DNA of 64,000 bases, from contig NZ_BJVC01000003.1 in the NCBI RefSeq assembly GCF_007988945.1, forward strand, positions 124,001-188,000, read 5' to 3'. The number at the start of each line of letters is the position of its first letter. The stretch's first letter is position 1. The notes beneath the pieces were generated by a model. It was not told the DNA's origin. It ran no database searches and worked only from the letters and a program-made list of their open reading frames with translations. Made by a program: the position numbers and the translations under genes. The stretch comes from Swaminathania salitolerans. GTDB taxonomy: Bacteria > Pseudomonadota > Alphaproteobacteria > Acetobacterales > Acetobacteraceae. Below, in pieces: positions 1 to 8,548 of this stretch.

Positions 1-672
1 TTCTCGCCCGCGCAGCGGGACGAGATCGTCTCGATCATGCGCGAAGCGCTCAGGAAGGATCCGAGCATTCTGAGCGATGCGATCATGGCATTGCGCGCCG
101 GTGCGCAGCAGAAGGCGGCCGACGATGCGCTCGCCCATGTCAGGGCCGATCATGCGCGGCTGGAAAAAGCGCCCGATTATGCCGTGCGCGGCAATCCGCA
201 TGGCGATCTCACGCTCGTGGAGTTTCTCGATCCGCGATGCGGCTATTGCCGCAGCATGGTGCCGGTGGTCGATTCCCTTCTCAAGGCCGATCCGCAGCTT
301 CGTCTGGTCGAGAAGATCGTACCGGTCCTGAGCGAGAAAAGCGTTCTCGATACGCAGGCTATCTTCGCCGCAGCCCTGCAGGGCGGATACGAGAAGATGA
401 AACGCGCCCTCATGCAGGACAAGGCCCCGCCGACGATGGAGCGGATCCGCCAGCTTGCGAAAGCCAATGGCCTCGATGCCGACCGGCTGGAAAAGGACAT
501 GCATGCCCCGTCCGTCGCGGCCGAAATCAACGAGAACCTCGCCCAGGCACGCCTGATCGGTCTCGACGGAACGCCGACCTTCGTTTTCGGTACCAACGCG
601 ATCATCCCCGGCGCGGTCTCCACCGAGGAGATGCGCGCCCAGATCAAGGCCGCCCGCGCGGCGAAACCCTGA
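1..672 (+). CDS. DsbA-family thiol:disulfide oxidoreductase (5'-truncated)
   Basis: The reading frame is open from base 1, so the N-terminus and any signal peptide lie outside the window; 223 residues are visible. A thioredoxin-type CGYC motif sits at visible residues 80-83, followed by a helical insertion. The cis-proline loop TPTF is at about 191-194. This is the DsbA/Com1 layout, expected to act in the periplasm on protein disulfides. The first in-frame ATG at base 37 falls inside a helix preceding the core and is probably not the true start. The stop is 34 bp from the convergent PPK2 gene. Oxidase versus isomerase activity cannot be told from this fragment. Confidence 0.85.
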   Translation, partial: FSPAQRDEIVSIMREALRKDPSILSDAIMALRAGAQQKAADDALAHVRADHARLEKAPDYAVRGNPHGDLTLVEFLDPRCGYCRSMVPVVDSLLKADPQLRLVEKIVPVLSEKSVLDTQAIFAAALQGGYEKMKRALMQDKAPPTMERIRQLAKANGLDADRLEKDMHAPSVAAEINENLAQARLIGLDGTPTFVFGTNAIIPGAVSTEEMRAQIKAARAAKP

Positions 673-706
673 TCTTCAGGTCAGGGGGGCTCCCCCTGAC
701 CCGCCT

Positions 707-1609
707 TCAGGATCCGATCCTGCTTGCCTTGATTCTGGCTTCCAGCCGGTCGAGATTCCGGAGGATTTCCGGTGAGGCCGGAGGCGGCTCGGGGCTGAGA
801 CCCTCGAGCCTCTCGATCAGCGCCTCCATCACGACGAGCCGCGCGTACCATTTCTTGTCCGAAGGGACGACCAGCCATGGCGCATGCTTGCAGGACGTGG
901 CCCGGATCGCCTCCTGATAGGCCTGTTGATAGGCGGGCCAGAACTGGCGTTCCGCCAGATCGCTCTCGTCGAATTTCCAGCGTTTGTCCGGTCGGCGCAG
1001 CCGTCTCAACAGGCGTTTCTGCTGACATTCCGGCGACATGTGCAGCATGATCTTGAACGTATGTATGCCCTGACGGGAGAGATAACTCTCGAAATTGCGG
1101 ATATCGGTCAATCGACCGTCCCAGAACGCCTCCGTTTCAGGGTTGCCCTGCATACCGGCGGTATCCAGCCGGTCCGCATGAACGCGCGCCACGAGCACAT
1201 CCTCGTAATGACTGCGATTGAAGACGCCGACCTGCCCGCGCGCGGGCACCGCCATATGGACGCGCCAGAGATAATCATGCGCCTGTTCGATCTCGCTCGG
1301 TTTCTTGAACGAGACGACCCTGGTTCCCTGCGGATTCATCCCCGTCATAACGTTGAGTATGAGGCTGTCCTTTCCGGCACCGTCCATACCCTGCAGCACG
1401 ACGAGCAACGCATGACGGTGCTCGGCCGCGATGCGCTCCTGCAGCGCGCCGAGATGCGCGCGCCTCTGGCGCACCCATTTCCTGACCTGCTTCTTGTCCA
1501 GATCGCCATGATCGCGTGTCGGATACGAATCGAGCGTGAACGCACTGCCTTCGCGCACCCGATAGCGCGCCGGAAGCGTGCGCGCGAAATCCAGCGTAAG
1601 CTCAGTCAC
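707..1609 (-). CDS. Polyphosphate kinase 2 family (PPK2) nucleotide phosphotransferase
   Basis: PPK2 enzymes transfer phosphate between polyphosphate and nucleotides. The P-loop is GMDGAGKDS, followed by the family's NPQGTRVVSFKKPS stretch, DYLWR, and the Walker-B-like FNRSHYEDVL; the basic lid LLRRLRRPDKRWKF follows. The pattern resembles the short single-domain PPK2 relatives that phosphorylate AMP/ADP, but the nucleotide preference is inferred. I chose the GTG at 1609, which overlaps the end of the upstream ydfG-like gene by 8 bp; a TTG at 1627 is the alternative. The overlap suggests co-translation with the dehydrogenase. About 300 residues. Confidence 0.88.
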   Translation of the reverse strand: MTELTLDFARTLPARYRVREGSAFTLDSYPTRDHGDLDKKQVRKWVRQRRAHLGALQERIAAEHRHALLVVLQGMDGAGKDSLILNVMTGMNPQGTRVVSFKKPSEIEQAHDYLWRVHMAVPARGQVGVFNRSHYEDVLVARVHADRLDTAGMQGNPETEAFWDGRLTDIRNFESYLSRQGIHTFKIMLHMSPECQQKRLLRRLRRPDKRWKFDESDLAERQFWPAYQQAYQEAIRATSCKHAPWLVVPSDKKWYARLVVMEALIERLEGLSPEPPPASPEILRNLDRLEARIKASRIGS

Positions 1610-2354
1610 GACGGCGATCCACCGCAAGTCCGCCCGCAGCCTGACACACGGGCATCATCTCGATCGCATTCACATTCATGTGCGGCGGCAGAGCGACGAG
1701 CCAGGAGATCGTCGCTGCGATATCCTCCGGAGTCAGCGGATCGGTTCCCTTGTAGACATCCCGGCCCTTCTCCTCATCGCGCAGCCTGACGGCGCTGAAC
1801 TCACTCCCGCCGCACATGCCCGGTTCGATATTCGTCACCCTGACAGCCGTACCGAGGAGATCCGTGCGCAGATTGCGCATAAACTGCGCGACAAAGGCTT
1901 TCGTCGCGCCATAGACATTGCCACCGACATAGGGATAGCTGCCTGCGATACTGCCGATGGTTAGCACATAGCCGGCATTGCGCTGCACCATGCCCGGGAG
2001 GAAGGCGCGGGTCATCTCGACCATCCCGCTGACATTGGTGTCGATCATCGTCTCCCAGTCGTCGATATCCGCCTCCTGGGCCTTCCCGACACCGAGCGCG
2101 AGCCCCGCATTGTTGATCAGCACCGCCACCTCGCGCCATTCCGGAGGCAGGGTGTCAGGCAGACTCCGTATGCCGGTCCTGTCGGTCATGTCGAGCTCGA
2201 GCGGAAGAAACGCCTCGCCCAGCGTCTCGCGAAGGGCGTCCAGACGCGCCTTGCGTCGCCCCGTGCCGATAACCCGATGGCCTTCGCTGACGAGACGCTG
2301 GGCGATCGCCCGACCAAAACCGGCGGTAGCGCCGGTCACCAATACGATGGCCAT
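1602..2354 (-). CDS. ydfG: YdfG-like NADP-dependent short-chain dehydrogenase
   Basis: Classical SDR of 250 residues. It has the TGATAGFGRAIA cofactor loop at the N-terminus, NNAG, the catalytic Ser in IGSIAGS and YGATK. The ending PxHMNVNAIEMMPVCQ is typical of YdfG, which oxidises L-serine, L-allo-threonine and 3-hydroxy acids. The ATG at 2354 is preferred to upstream codons because AGAGGAAG lies just ahead of it. The 3' end overlaps the PPK2 start, so the two form an operon. The neighbour upstream is yqgE on the other strand, leaving about 190 bp for divergent promoters. Confidence 0.9.
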   Translation of the reverse strand: MAIVLVTGATAGFGRAIAQRLVSEGHRVIGTGRRKARLDALRETLGEAFLPLELDMTDRTGIRSLPDTLPPEWREVAVLINNAGLALGVGKAQEADIDDWETMIDTNVSGMVEMTRAFLPGMVQRNAGYVLTIGSIAGSYPYVGGNVYGATKAFVAQFMRNLRTDLLGTAVRVTNIEPGMCGGSEFSAVRLRDEEKGRDVYKGTDPLTPEDIAATISWLVALPPHMNVNAIEMMPVCQAAGGLAVDRRRD

Positions 2355-2543
2355 ATCTTCTTCCTCTTTCACTGCGGGTTTCACCGCAGATTTCGATGCG
2401 CGACGTTAACGCCGCGCCGACCGTCATTGCGGGATGCGGCGGATCACGCGCCCTGTTCACCCATCCAGACGGCCCAGACATGTCATGGTTGCCCGAATGA
2501 CGCGCTCTTGCAAAACCTCCGCCGATCGCCGACATTTTCTGCC

Positions 2544-3128
2544 ATGGCCTCTGCGTTCATCTCCCCCGAAACCGGTTTTACCGGCCGGTTGCTCATTTCG
2601 AGCCCCATGCTCGGCGATTCGGAGTTTGCCCGCAGCGTCGTCTATATCTGCGCCCATTCGCCCCAGGATGGCGCGATGGGACTGATCATCAACCGCAGGG
2701 CCTCTCATCCGACCCTCGAGGCCCTGTTCGATCAGCTCGAGATCACACCCTCTCCGCCCCGGCGGCGCATCAATCTCTGCTCGGGCGGCCCCATGGAGCC
2801 CTCGCGCGGGTTCGTACTGCACTCCGCCGACTGGAAACGGGAAGACAGTCTCGTCATCAATGACGAGAACTGCCTGACCGCCAGTCTCGATGTCCTGCAC
2901 GACATCGCGAATGGAGACGGCCCCCGTCATGCCCTGCTCGCACTCGGTCATGCCTCCTGGGAACCCGGTCAGCTCGAGGACGAGGTCGTGCGACAGAATG
3001 CCTGGCTCTGCGCCCCGGCGCTGGACGATCTGGTGTTCGGGCGCGACCAGATGCCCAAATGGCGCAAGGCACTGGCGAGCATCAATATCGATCCGCTCTC
3101 CCTGTCGCATCATACCGGTCACGCCTGA
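2544..3128 (+). CDS. yqgE: YqgE/AlgH family protein (UPF0301)
   Basis: 194 residues starting FISPETGFTGRLLISSPML, with the family signatures GAMGLIINR, GGPMEPSRGFVLHS and LGHASWEPGQLE; these identify UPF0301. The biochemical function is not established; the family is widespread in Proteobacteria and named after a putative alginate regulator. The reading frame is open further upstream, but the homologous part begins at the ATG at 2544, so the longer start was rejected. The gene stands alone, 54 bp before the convergent substrate-binding protein gene. Confidence 0.92.
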   Translation: MASAFISPETGFTGRLLISSPMLGDSEFARSVVYICAHSPQDGAMGLIINRRASHPTLEALFDQLEITPSPPRRRINLCSGGPMEPSRGFVLHSADWKREDSLVINDENCLTASLDVLHDIANGDGPRHALLALGHASWEPGQLEDEVVRQNAWLCAPALDDLVFGRDQMPKWRKALASINIDPLSLSHHTGHA

Positions 3129-3182
3129 CCCTGCGGTTTTCCGCCCCCGCTTTGCATCCGCCCCCGGCGCTCCGGACCGGAA

Positions 3183-4154
3183 TCAGCGCGGCGGCATCGC
3201 GTCCAGAATGCGCCCGGCATCGTCCGGCGTGAGCGCGACATCGTAGAAGCTCCGGTAGAATTTCCGTATCCGGTCGATCATGTCAGGGCGGTCTATCCGC
3301 CCCGTCGCGACGATCTGTCGCGCCCAGGAAAGCTGAAGGAGAAGTTCGGGGCTGTATCGATCCCAGTTGAAGACCCCGGCGGGATTGCGAAAGACCTGTC
3401 CGTTTCTGACCGCCGCGAGACGATCCCACAAACCCGCCCCGCCCGAACGGTCCGGCATGCCCGCATCGGCGCCGAGAATGATCACATCCGGCGACCAGGC
3501 CAGGATCTGTTCGATGGAAACAGGGCGCTTGTTGCCGTGGAGCCCCTCGGCAGCGTTGACCCCGCCCGCATGCCGGATCCATTCATCGATGATGGTGCGG
3601 TCGCCATCCACCGTGAGCGGATCGAAGGCGGCAATATGCAGCACGCGCGGTCGATGGCCGACGGGATGCGCCGTTTCCTCCCCGAGGAGGGCGGTGAAGG
3701 CCGCGCGATAGCGCTGCGCCTGCTGCCTCGCTTCGTCGGTATCCAGACGGGCAGCCGTATCGTCGATGGTATCGAGCATACCTGCGAAATCGGTGAATCC
3801 GACCGGCACGGCATCCAGACCGAGCGCGCGCAATCCGGCAGCGACATTCGACTGTCTGGTGACGAAAACGAGATCGGGATGCAAGGCAAGAACGGCCTCC
3901 GCACCGAGCGACATGCTGGGAAACAGATGCGCTTTCGCCAGCCATGGCGCCACGCGATACATCCATCTGAAGCGATCCGGCGCGACCACCGTCCCGACGA
4001 TCCTGCGCGATGCTCCGAGCATGATGAGCGTCGCATTATGCGCGTACCAGCCATCGACGATACGCGCGGGCGCCGGGCGCGCCGAAGCGGGACACGAAAC
4101 GGCTGCCAGCGCGAGAAGGGCGAGAAGACTCCTGAAAGGCGCCCTGCAACTCAT
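3183..4154 (-). CDS. Periplasmic substrate-binding protein of FecB/BtuF-type ABC importer
   Basis: 323-residue exported protein: signal peptide FRSLLALLALAAVSCPASA, then a two-lobed binding protein with HPDLVFVTRQSN, VDGDRTIIDEWIRHAGGVN and SPDVIILG segments typical of iron-siderophore, haem or cobalamin binding proteins. It delivers the ligand to the permease/ATPase encoded just upstream. The start ATG overlaps the ATPase stop (ATGA, 4151-4154), marking it as the third gene of a tight operon. The ligand cannot be deduced: no TonB receptor, siderophore or cobalamin gene and no obvious riboswitch is adjacent. Confidence 0.87.
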   Translation of the reverse strand: MSCRAPFRSLLALLALAAVSCPASARPAPARIVDGWYAHNATLIMLGASRRIVGTVVAPDRFRWMYRVAPWLAKAHLFPSMSLGAEAVLALHPDLVFVTRQSNVAAGLRALGLDAVPVGFTDFAGMLDTIDDTAARLDTDEARQQAQRYRAAFTALLGEETAHPVGHRPRVLHIAAFDPLTVDGDRTIIDEWIRHAGGVNAAEGLHGNKRPVSIEQILAWSPDVIILGADAGMPDRSGGAGLWDRLAAVRNGQVFRNPAGVFNWDRYSPELLLQLSWARQIVATGRIDRPDMIDRIRKFYRSFYDVALTPDDAGRILDAMPPR

Positions 4155-4996
4155 CGAATCTCCTCCGGGTCGGTATAGAAGCGGTCGCGACCGATATCGT
4201 GATGCCGAAGCGGCACGCCCCAGAAGGCACCGAGCGTGGCGCTGTCGAGGACGCGCTCCGGCGGACCGTCCGCAACGAGACGCCCATCCTGCATGAGAAG
4301 TATGCGTCGCGCGTGACGAAAAGCGAGATCCGGCTGATGAATCGTCATGATCACGAGACGCCCCTCCCGGGCCAGCGCGGAGAGAAGCGCCATGAACCGT
4401 CTCTGATGACCGTAATCGAGAGCCGCGAGCGGCTCGTCGAGCACGAGGATATCCGTCTTCTGTGCAACGGCCCGGGCAAGGAGGACGCGCTGGTATTCCC
4501 CGCCCGACAAGGTATTGCATGGCCGGTCGCGCAGAGCCGACAGCGTCATGATATCGAGCGCCGCCTCGACCTCGTCACGATCGCGGGGCGATAGCGCGCG
4601 ATACAGCCCGCCATGCGGAAACCGCCCCTGCGCCACGATCTGGAACACGGTGAAACCCGGCGGTTTCTCGCGATATTGCGGGACATATGCCATCGCCCGC
4701 GCCCGCATCGGGCGGGACAGTTCGGTCAGAGCGCGGCCGCCGAGCCGCACCGTTCCGCTGGCCGGCCGCTCCAGCCCCAGAAGCACGCGCAGGAGGCTGG
4801 TCTTTCCCGCGCCGTTCGCACCAAGCACGGCGACAGGCGTTTCTGCGCCGAGCGTGAAGGAGCACGCCCGCAGCACCGCCCGCCCCGAACGGAAGAGACT
4901 CAGAGCCTCGGCGCTCAGACCGGGCGCAGAGCCCGGGAGGGAAGCCCCATCAGGGAGAGGCGGATCACGGGAGAGAGGCGGATCAGATGCGGTCAC
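4151..4996 (-). CDS. ABC transporter ATPase, FepC/BtuD type
   Basis: 281 residues. Walker A GANGAGKTS at about 59-67, Q-loop VPQYREKPP, ABC signature LSGGEYQRVLLARA, Walker B ILVLDEPLAALD, and the switch histidine in MTIHQPDL. It powers import with the FecCD-type permease encoded immediately upstream (ATGA overlap at 4993-4996). The first ~25 residues are Pro/Asp/Ser-rich and encoded by a direct repeat of 16-18 bp (4953-4986); they precede the conserved domain, so the real start could be slightly downstream. Confidence 0.92.
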   Translation of the reverse strand: MTASDPPLSRDPPLPDGASLPGSAPGLSAEALSLFRSGRAVLRACSFTLGAETPVAVLGANGAGKTSLLRVLLGLERPASGTVRLGGRALTELSRPMRARAMAYVPQYREKPPGFTVFQIVAQGRFPHGGLYRALSPRDRDEVEAALDIMTLSALRDRPCNTLSGGEYQRVLLARAVAQKTDILVLDEPLAALDYGHQRRFMALLSALAREGRLVIMTIHQPDLAFRHARRILLMQDGRLVADGPPERVLDSATLGAFWGVPLRHHDIGRDRFYTDPEEIR

Positions 4997-5979
4997 AGAC
5001 TGCCCTCGCGACGCAGGCGGCGCAGCACGAAGATGAAACCGAGCGCGCCGAAGAGTTCCGTCATCATGCCGAGGGGCATTTCGGAAGGAGACAGGGTTCT
5101 GGCCGCAGTATCGGCAAGGGTAAGGCAGACCGCACCGAGCATGGCGGAAAACGGCAGAAGAAGACGATGATCGGGACCGACAAGCAGCCGGGCGATATGA
5201 GGCACGAGCAATCCGATCCAGCCGATCATGCCCGCCAGAGAGACGGTAAGGGCTCCGAGCGCCGTCGCGAGCAGCAATACGCCCCAGCGCATCGCCCCGA
5301 TCGGCAGACCCAGACTATGCGCCTCATCGTCGCTCAGCCCGAGAACATCGAGAAGACGCCCGCCGATCCAGAGCGCCCCCATGACGAGACAGAGTATCGG
5401 CATGATGACGGCGAGTTCGGGCCAGCGCGTCTGGGCGAGACTGCCCAGAAGCCAGTAAATGATCGCAGGCAGGGTGTCGAACGGATCGGCCAGGTATTTG
5501 AGCAGCGACAGCAGCGCCGTGAACAGCGCGGCGCTGATCAGCCCGCCGAGCAGCAGGGGCAGGATACCCTCCGACCCGACGAGACGCGCGATGCAGAAAC
5601 CGCATCCGACCGCACAGCATCCGCCTGCGAAGGTGGCGAGCTGGATGGTAACAGGCGTCGCATGGCAGAGAATGGCAGCGGCAGCCCCGAAAGCGGAGCC
5701 GCTCAGAACGCCCAGAAGATCGGGGGAAACGAGAGGATTGCGAAACACGGCCTGAAAGGCGGCACCGGATACGGAGAGGGCTGCGCCGATACCGACCGAT
5801 GCCACGAGGCGGGGAAGACGCGCCTGAAGGAGGACGGCACGCGTGGTGATATCGCCATCATGGCCGAGCGAAGCGAACAGAGCCAACGGCCCGATGGCGT
5901 AGCGCCCGCTGCACAGAGCGACCAGCGCAGCGAGGAGAAGAGCGACACCTGCCGTCGCAAAACAGACCCGTGCGGTCAT
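4993..5979 (-). CDS. FecCD-family ABC transporter permease
   Basis: 328-residue polytopic inner-membrane protein with the FecCD/BtuC pattern. It starts with a hydrophobic helix, then has the GAALSVSGAAFQAVFRNPLVSPDLLG coupling region (positions 56-81), GMIGWIGLLVPHIARL and a C-terminal EMPLGMMTELFGALGFIFVL segment. It forms the channel for siderophore, haem or cobalamin import. First gene of the permease-ATPase-binding-protein operon (4 bp overlaps). The ~130 bp upstream, before the tRNA terminator, should hold the promoter; I could not recognise a Fur site there by eye. Confidence 0.92.
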   Translation of the reverse strand: MTARVCFATAGVALLLAALVALCSGRYAIGPLALFASLGHDGDITTRAVLLQARLPRLVASVGIGAALSVSGAAFQAVFRNPLVSPDLLGVLSGSAFGAAAAILCHATPVTIQLATFAGGCCAVGCGFCIARLVGSEGILPLLLGGLISAALFTALLSLLKYLADPFDTLPAIIYWLLGSLAQTRWPELAVIMPILCLVMGALWIGGRLLDVLGLSDDEAHSLGLPIGAMRWGVLLLATALGALTVSLAGMIGWIGLLVPHIARLLVGPDHRLLLPFSAMLGAVCLTLADTAARTLSPSEMPLGMMTELFGALGFIFVLRRLRREGSL

Positions 5980-6078
5980 TCAGCTTACGATCCCCTCCCC
6001 GTCAGATTCGGGAATCGCCACATTGACATGACCGGCCGGGATTTGGCCAGCCGTCAGATCCGACAGATTTTCCGGGAA

Positions 6079-6100
6079 GAAAAACCCCTCGCCGAGGGGG
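6079..6100 (-). terminator. Rho-independent terminator after tRNA-Pro
   Basis: Read on the minus strand, a CCCCTCG/CGAGGGG-type stem with a tiny loop is followed directly by TTTTTCTTC. It begins a few bases after the encoded CCA of the tRNA gene, as expected for a tRNA terminator. Confidence 0.8.
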
Positions 6101-6104
6101 TATC

Positions 6105-6181
6105 TGGTCGGAGTGAGAGGATTCGAACCTCCGGCCCCTGCGTCCCGAACACAGTGCTCTACCAGGCTGAGCTACACTCCG
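6105..6181 (-). tRNA. tRNA-Pro (anticodon CGG)
   Basis: Minus-strand cloverleaf of 77 nt including an encoded CCA (6105-6107). The acceptor arm is CGGAGTG/CACTCCG and the D-loop contains AGCTCAGCCTGGTAGAGCA. The anticodon stem CTGTG/CGCAG encloses the loop TTCGGGA, giving anticodon CGG (codon CCG). The T-loop is GGTTCGAATCC. A TATAGC box about 15 bp ahead of the 5' end could be the -10 element. No integrase or duplicated 3' end is nearby, so it shows no sign of use as an attachment site. Confidence 0.95.
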
Positions 6182-6237
6182 AACCGATGGATGGGGCTAT
6201 ACCTCCGGTCGGCCCCCTCCGCAAGGGGGGTCTGCGA

Positions 6238-6819
6238 TCAAAGTCGGTGGGTTTCCTCTTTTTCTTCACGCTTTTTCATGCTGCGGAGGGCATCGAACGC
6301 CGCGGGCACATCGTTGACGACCTGATAAAGCGCACGCGCGGACGGGTCGGCCAGTCCCTGCTCGATCGCGGCCTCGAGGGCGGCGATCACATGCACGGCC
6401 CAGTTTGCGACATTCACGATCACGATCGGTTTGTCGTGCAGCGAAAGCTGACGCCAGGTCATGATTTCCATAAGCTCGTCGAATGTCCCGAGACCGCCGG
6501 GCAGGATGAGAAACGCATCCGCCTGCGCAAACATCAGGCGCTTGCGCTCATGCATGGAACCCGTGACAACGAGATCCGTCACACGTTCGTTCATCACCTC
6601 GCGATCGTGCAGGAATTCGGGGATGATCCCCGTGACCGAGCCTCCGGCCTCGAGAGCGGCTTCTGCCACCACCCCCATGAGCCCCACGGCACCGCCGCCA
6701 TAAACGAGATGGATGCCTCTTTCTGCGAGGCCGGCCCCCGTCTCCCGGGCGGCCTCCGTGAACGCGGGAAGAATTCCGAGGCGCGAGCCGCAGAAAACGG
6801 CGGCGGCGGCGATCGTCAT
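6238..6819 (-). CDS. LOG-family protein (cytokinin riboside 5'-monophosphate phosphoribohydrolase type)
   Basis: 193-residue Rossmann-like protein. It has the N-terminal FCGSR, GIHLVYGGGAVGLMG, the MHERKRLM helix and the PGGLGTFDELME signature (PGGxGTxxE) that defines LOG phosphoribohydrolases. These hydrolyse N6-modified AMP, or AMP itself, to base plus ribose 5-phosphate. The ATG at 6819 has AGGAAAGG upstream; longer starts overlap the MFS gene. It follows the MFS gene after 26 bp, so the two are probably co-transcribed. The short charged C-terminus (KKREEKEE) is not part of the fold. A CCCCCT/AGGGGG hairpin (6213-6229) lies just downstream but has no T-tract. Confidence 0.88.
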   Translation of the reverse strand: MTIAAAAVFCGSRLGILPAFTEAARETGAGLAERGIHLVYGGGAVGLMGVVAEAALEAGGSVTGIIPEFLHDREVMNERVTDLVVTGSMHERKRLMFAQADAFLILPGGLGTFDELMEIMTWRQLSLHDKPIVIVNVANWAVHVIAALEAAIEQGLADPSARALYQVVNDVPAAFDALRSMKKREEKEETHRL

Positions 6820-6845
6820 CTGGAGATTACCTTTCCTGGGAAGTG

Positions 6846-8045
6846 TCAGCGAGAGACAGCGCGCTGCAACCTGAGCACCTGCACGACGCCGAGGAGTGTA
6901 ACGCATGAGGTAAAGATGAACAGGGCCATATACCCTGCTGCATGGATCACGAGCCCGAGGACCGGCCCGGATATTCCGATTGCCAGATCGAGAAAGACCG
7001 AAAAGGCACCGAGGGCGGCGCCGCGGTTTTCGGCACCGGCGCGATCGACCGCCAGAACGCCGAGAGCGGGGAAGACCAGAGAAAACCCTGCCCCCGTCAC
7101 CGCAGCGCCGAGCGTGGCTGCCTCAGCCGAAGGCAGAAGCGCCAGGATCAACAGGCCGATCGCTTCGACGCCCAGAGAAATGAGCGCCACCTTCGTTCCA
7201 CCCATACGACCGATCTGACGCGCGAAGACGAAGCGGACGATGACGAAGACCATGCCGAACACGGCCAGAGCCTGGGCGGCTCCCGACCAGTGCTCTGCCG
7301 CGAAATAGAGCGCGAGACATGAGGAGATGGCGCCGAACCCGACCGAGCCGGCCGCGAGCGCACAGCCATGAGGAAGAACGAGACGGAAGACACGCGAGAA
7401 CGGCATCGCAGGACGGTCGCTCTTGAGCGGCGCGACACCCGGATAGGACGAGGCGAGCGCCGTCCCGATCGCAGGCAGAAGCGCCGAGACGATCCCGAGC
7501 GTCACGAGCCCGCCCCAGCCTCCGCCCAGATGGGAAAGCTGCTCGCCGAGCGTGGCGCCCAGGGCAATACCGCCATAGGAGGTGATCCCGTTCCAGGAGA
7601 TCACCTGAGCCGTATTGGCCGCCCCGGCACGCCGTATGTTCCACACGATCACCCCGGTCGAAGCCCAGCTCTCCGCCCAGCCCAGCGCAAGGCGGCTGAC
7701 GAGAAGACAAAGCAGGGAGAGCGATGTGATCGAGGCACTCAGCCCTGCAAGGAGCAGGAGCGCTCCCGACAGCGTCCCCAGCGCGAGACCCGAGACGACG
7801 ACGGGTTTCGGCCCGCCCGTATCGATACGATGGCCGGCCGATGCCCGTGACGCGAAGGTCGCGAAATATTGCAGGGAAACTGCGAAGCCCGCGAGCACCG
7901 TGTTGAAGTGAAGCACGGTGTGCACGAAGATCGGGATGACGGCCATCGGCAGACCGATGACGATATAGATGATGAGATTGAGCAGGACGACCGGCAGGAT
8001 TCGTCCGATCGGCGACCGATGCGCCGTTTCCTGCCCCGCAGTCAT
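6846..8045 (-). CDS. MFS transporter of the YfcJ/YhhS type
   Basis: 399 residues with about 12 hydrophobic helices and the YfcJ/YhhS-like opening: GLPMAVIPIFVH, then FATFASRASAGHRIDTGG as the loop 2-3 motif. Members are putative exporters of sugars or small metabolites; the substrate is unknown. The ATG at 8045 is chosen over a TTG 15 bp upstream because GGGGGAT lies at ribosome-binding distance. Three copies of a 10-bp repeat (8061-8090) sit immediately upstream, in the promoter/leader. Likely cotranscribed with the LOG gene. Confidence 0.85.
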   Translation of the reverse strand: MTAGQETAHRSPIGRILPVVLLNLIIYIVIGLPMAVIPIFVHTVLHFNTVLAGFAVSLQYFATFASRASAGHRIDTGGPKPVVVSGLALGTLSGALLLLAGLSASITSLSLLCLLVSRLALGWAESWASTGVIVWNIRRAGAANTAQVISWNGITSYGGIALGATLGEQLSHLGGGWGGLVTLGIVSALLPAIGTALASSYPGVAPLKSDRPAMPFSRVFRLVLPHGCALAAGSVGFGAISSCLALYFAAEHWSGAAQALAVFGMVFVIVRFVFARQIGRMGGTKVALISLGVEAIGLLILALLPSAEAATLGAAVTGAGFSLVFPALGVLAVDRAGAENRGAALGAFSVFLDLAIGISGPVLGLVIHAAGYMALFIFTSCVTLLGVVQVLRLQRAVSR

Positions 8046-8060
8046 GATCAGATCCCCCAA

Positions 8061-8090
8061 AGAGTTCGGTAGAGTTCGGCAGAGTTAGAA
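8061..8090. repeat. 10-bp tandem repeat x3 upstream of MFS gene
   Basis: Three consecutive decamers: AGAGTTCGGT, AGAGTTCGGC and AGAGTTAGAA. The period equals about one helical turn and the array starts 16 bp ahead of the MFS start codon. Confidence 0.85.
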
Positions 8091-8132
8091 AGTGCCGTTC
8101 TGTGCAGAATGCCACTCCGGCGGCCCGAAGTC

Positions 8133-8149
8133 ATCCCACAGAGTGGGAT
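8133..8149. other. Perfect 7-bp inverted repeat in the dinB-MFS gap
   Basis: ATCCCAC-AGA-GTGGGAT. There is no T-run on either side, so terminator function is doubtful. The rest of the 8091-8330 gap shows no credible gene. Confidence 0.35.
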
Positions 8150-8332
8150 CTCTTCGTTCCGGAAGGCCGGTATCCCCGCTCCGCCTCCTGCGATCCGCCC
8201 CGCAGACGATCCGGAATGCCCCGCTTTCCTGAGCTGTCACGCAAGGCTCCCCAGCCGGCATGGCACCGGTCGGCATACCACATGCCCTGTTGCCGCGACA
8301 GCACGCAGTCCCGGCGCTGCTTGCGGGATGCG

Positions 8333-8388
8333 GTTTCTCTGGTGCTGCTTCTCCGGCGCGGTTTCTCTGGCGCAGTTTCTTTGGCGCT
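8333..8388. repeat. Imperfect ~14-bp tandem repeat x4
   Basis: Four units of 13-15 bp resembling GTTTCTCTGGCGCA. They lie in the gap between the 26-codon small reading frame and the MFS gene and are not part of a recognisable gene. Confidence 0.75.
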
Positions 8389-8403
8389 ACACGCTGGCGC
8401 GTC

Positions 8404-8484
8404 CTATCCGGCGCCCAGCGCGCAGATGAGAACAGAGACGAAGGCGCCGAGCCAGAGCGAGGAATTGGAGAAGACCGAGAGCAT
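8404..8484 (-). CDS. Possible 26-residue single-helix membrane peptide
   Basis: A short frame encoding MLSVFSNSSLWLGAFVSVLI then CALGAG and a stop. It is one hydrophobic helix with a small polar N-terminus, the composition of bacterial small membrane proteins. GGGAAACAGG lies shortly upstream of the ATG as a possible ribosome-binding site. It lies in the 500-bp gap between dinB and the MFS gene, in the same orientation. No family recognised; it may be chance. Confidence 0.3.
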   Translation of the reverse strand: MLSVFSNSSLWLGAFVSVLICALGAG

Positions 8485-8548
8485 GGGCCTGTTTCCCGGG
8501 AGAAGAGGGGTTGCGTGAGCTTCGGTAAACGCAGCAAACCCGCAGAAG

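Noticed and set aside
6105-6181. Integration site at tRNA-Pro
   Set aside because: No integrase, no duplicated tRNA 3' end and no compositional shift on either side.
4987-7218. Plus-strand open frame of more than 700 codons across the ABC permease, the tRNA and the LOG gene
   Set aside because: It runs through a tRNA gene and opposite three well-supported genes; composition is typical of antisense frames in GC-rich DNA.
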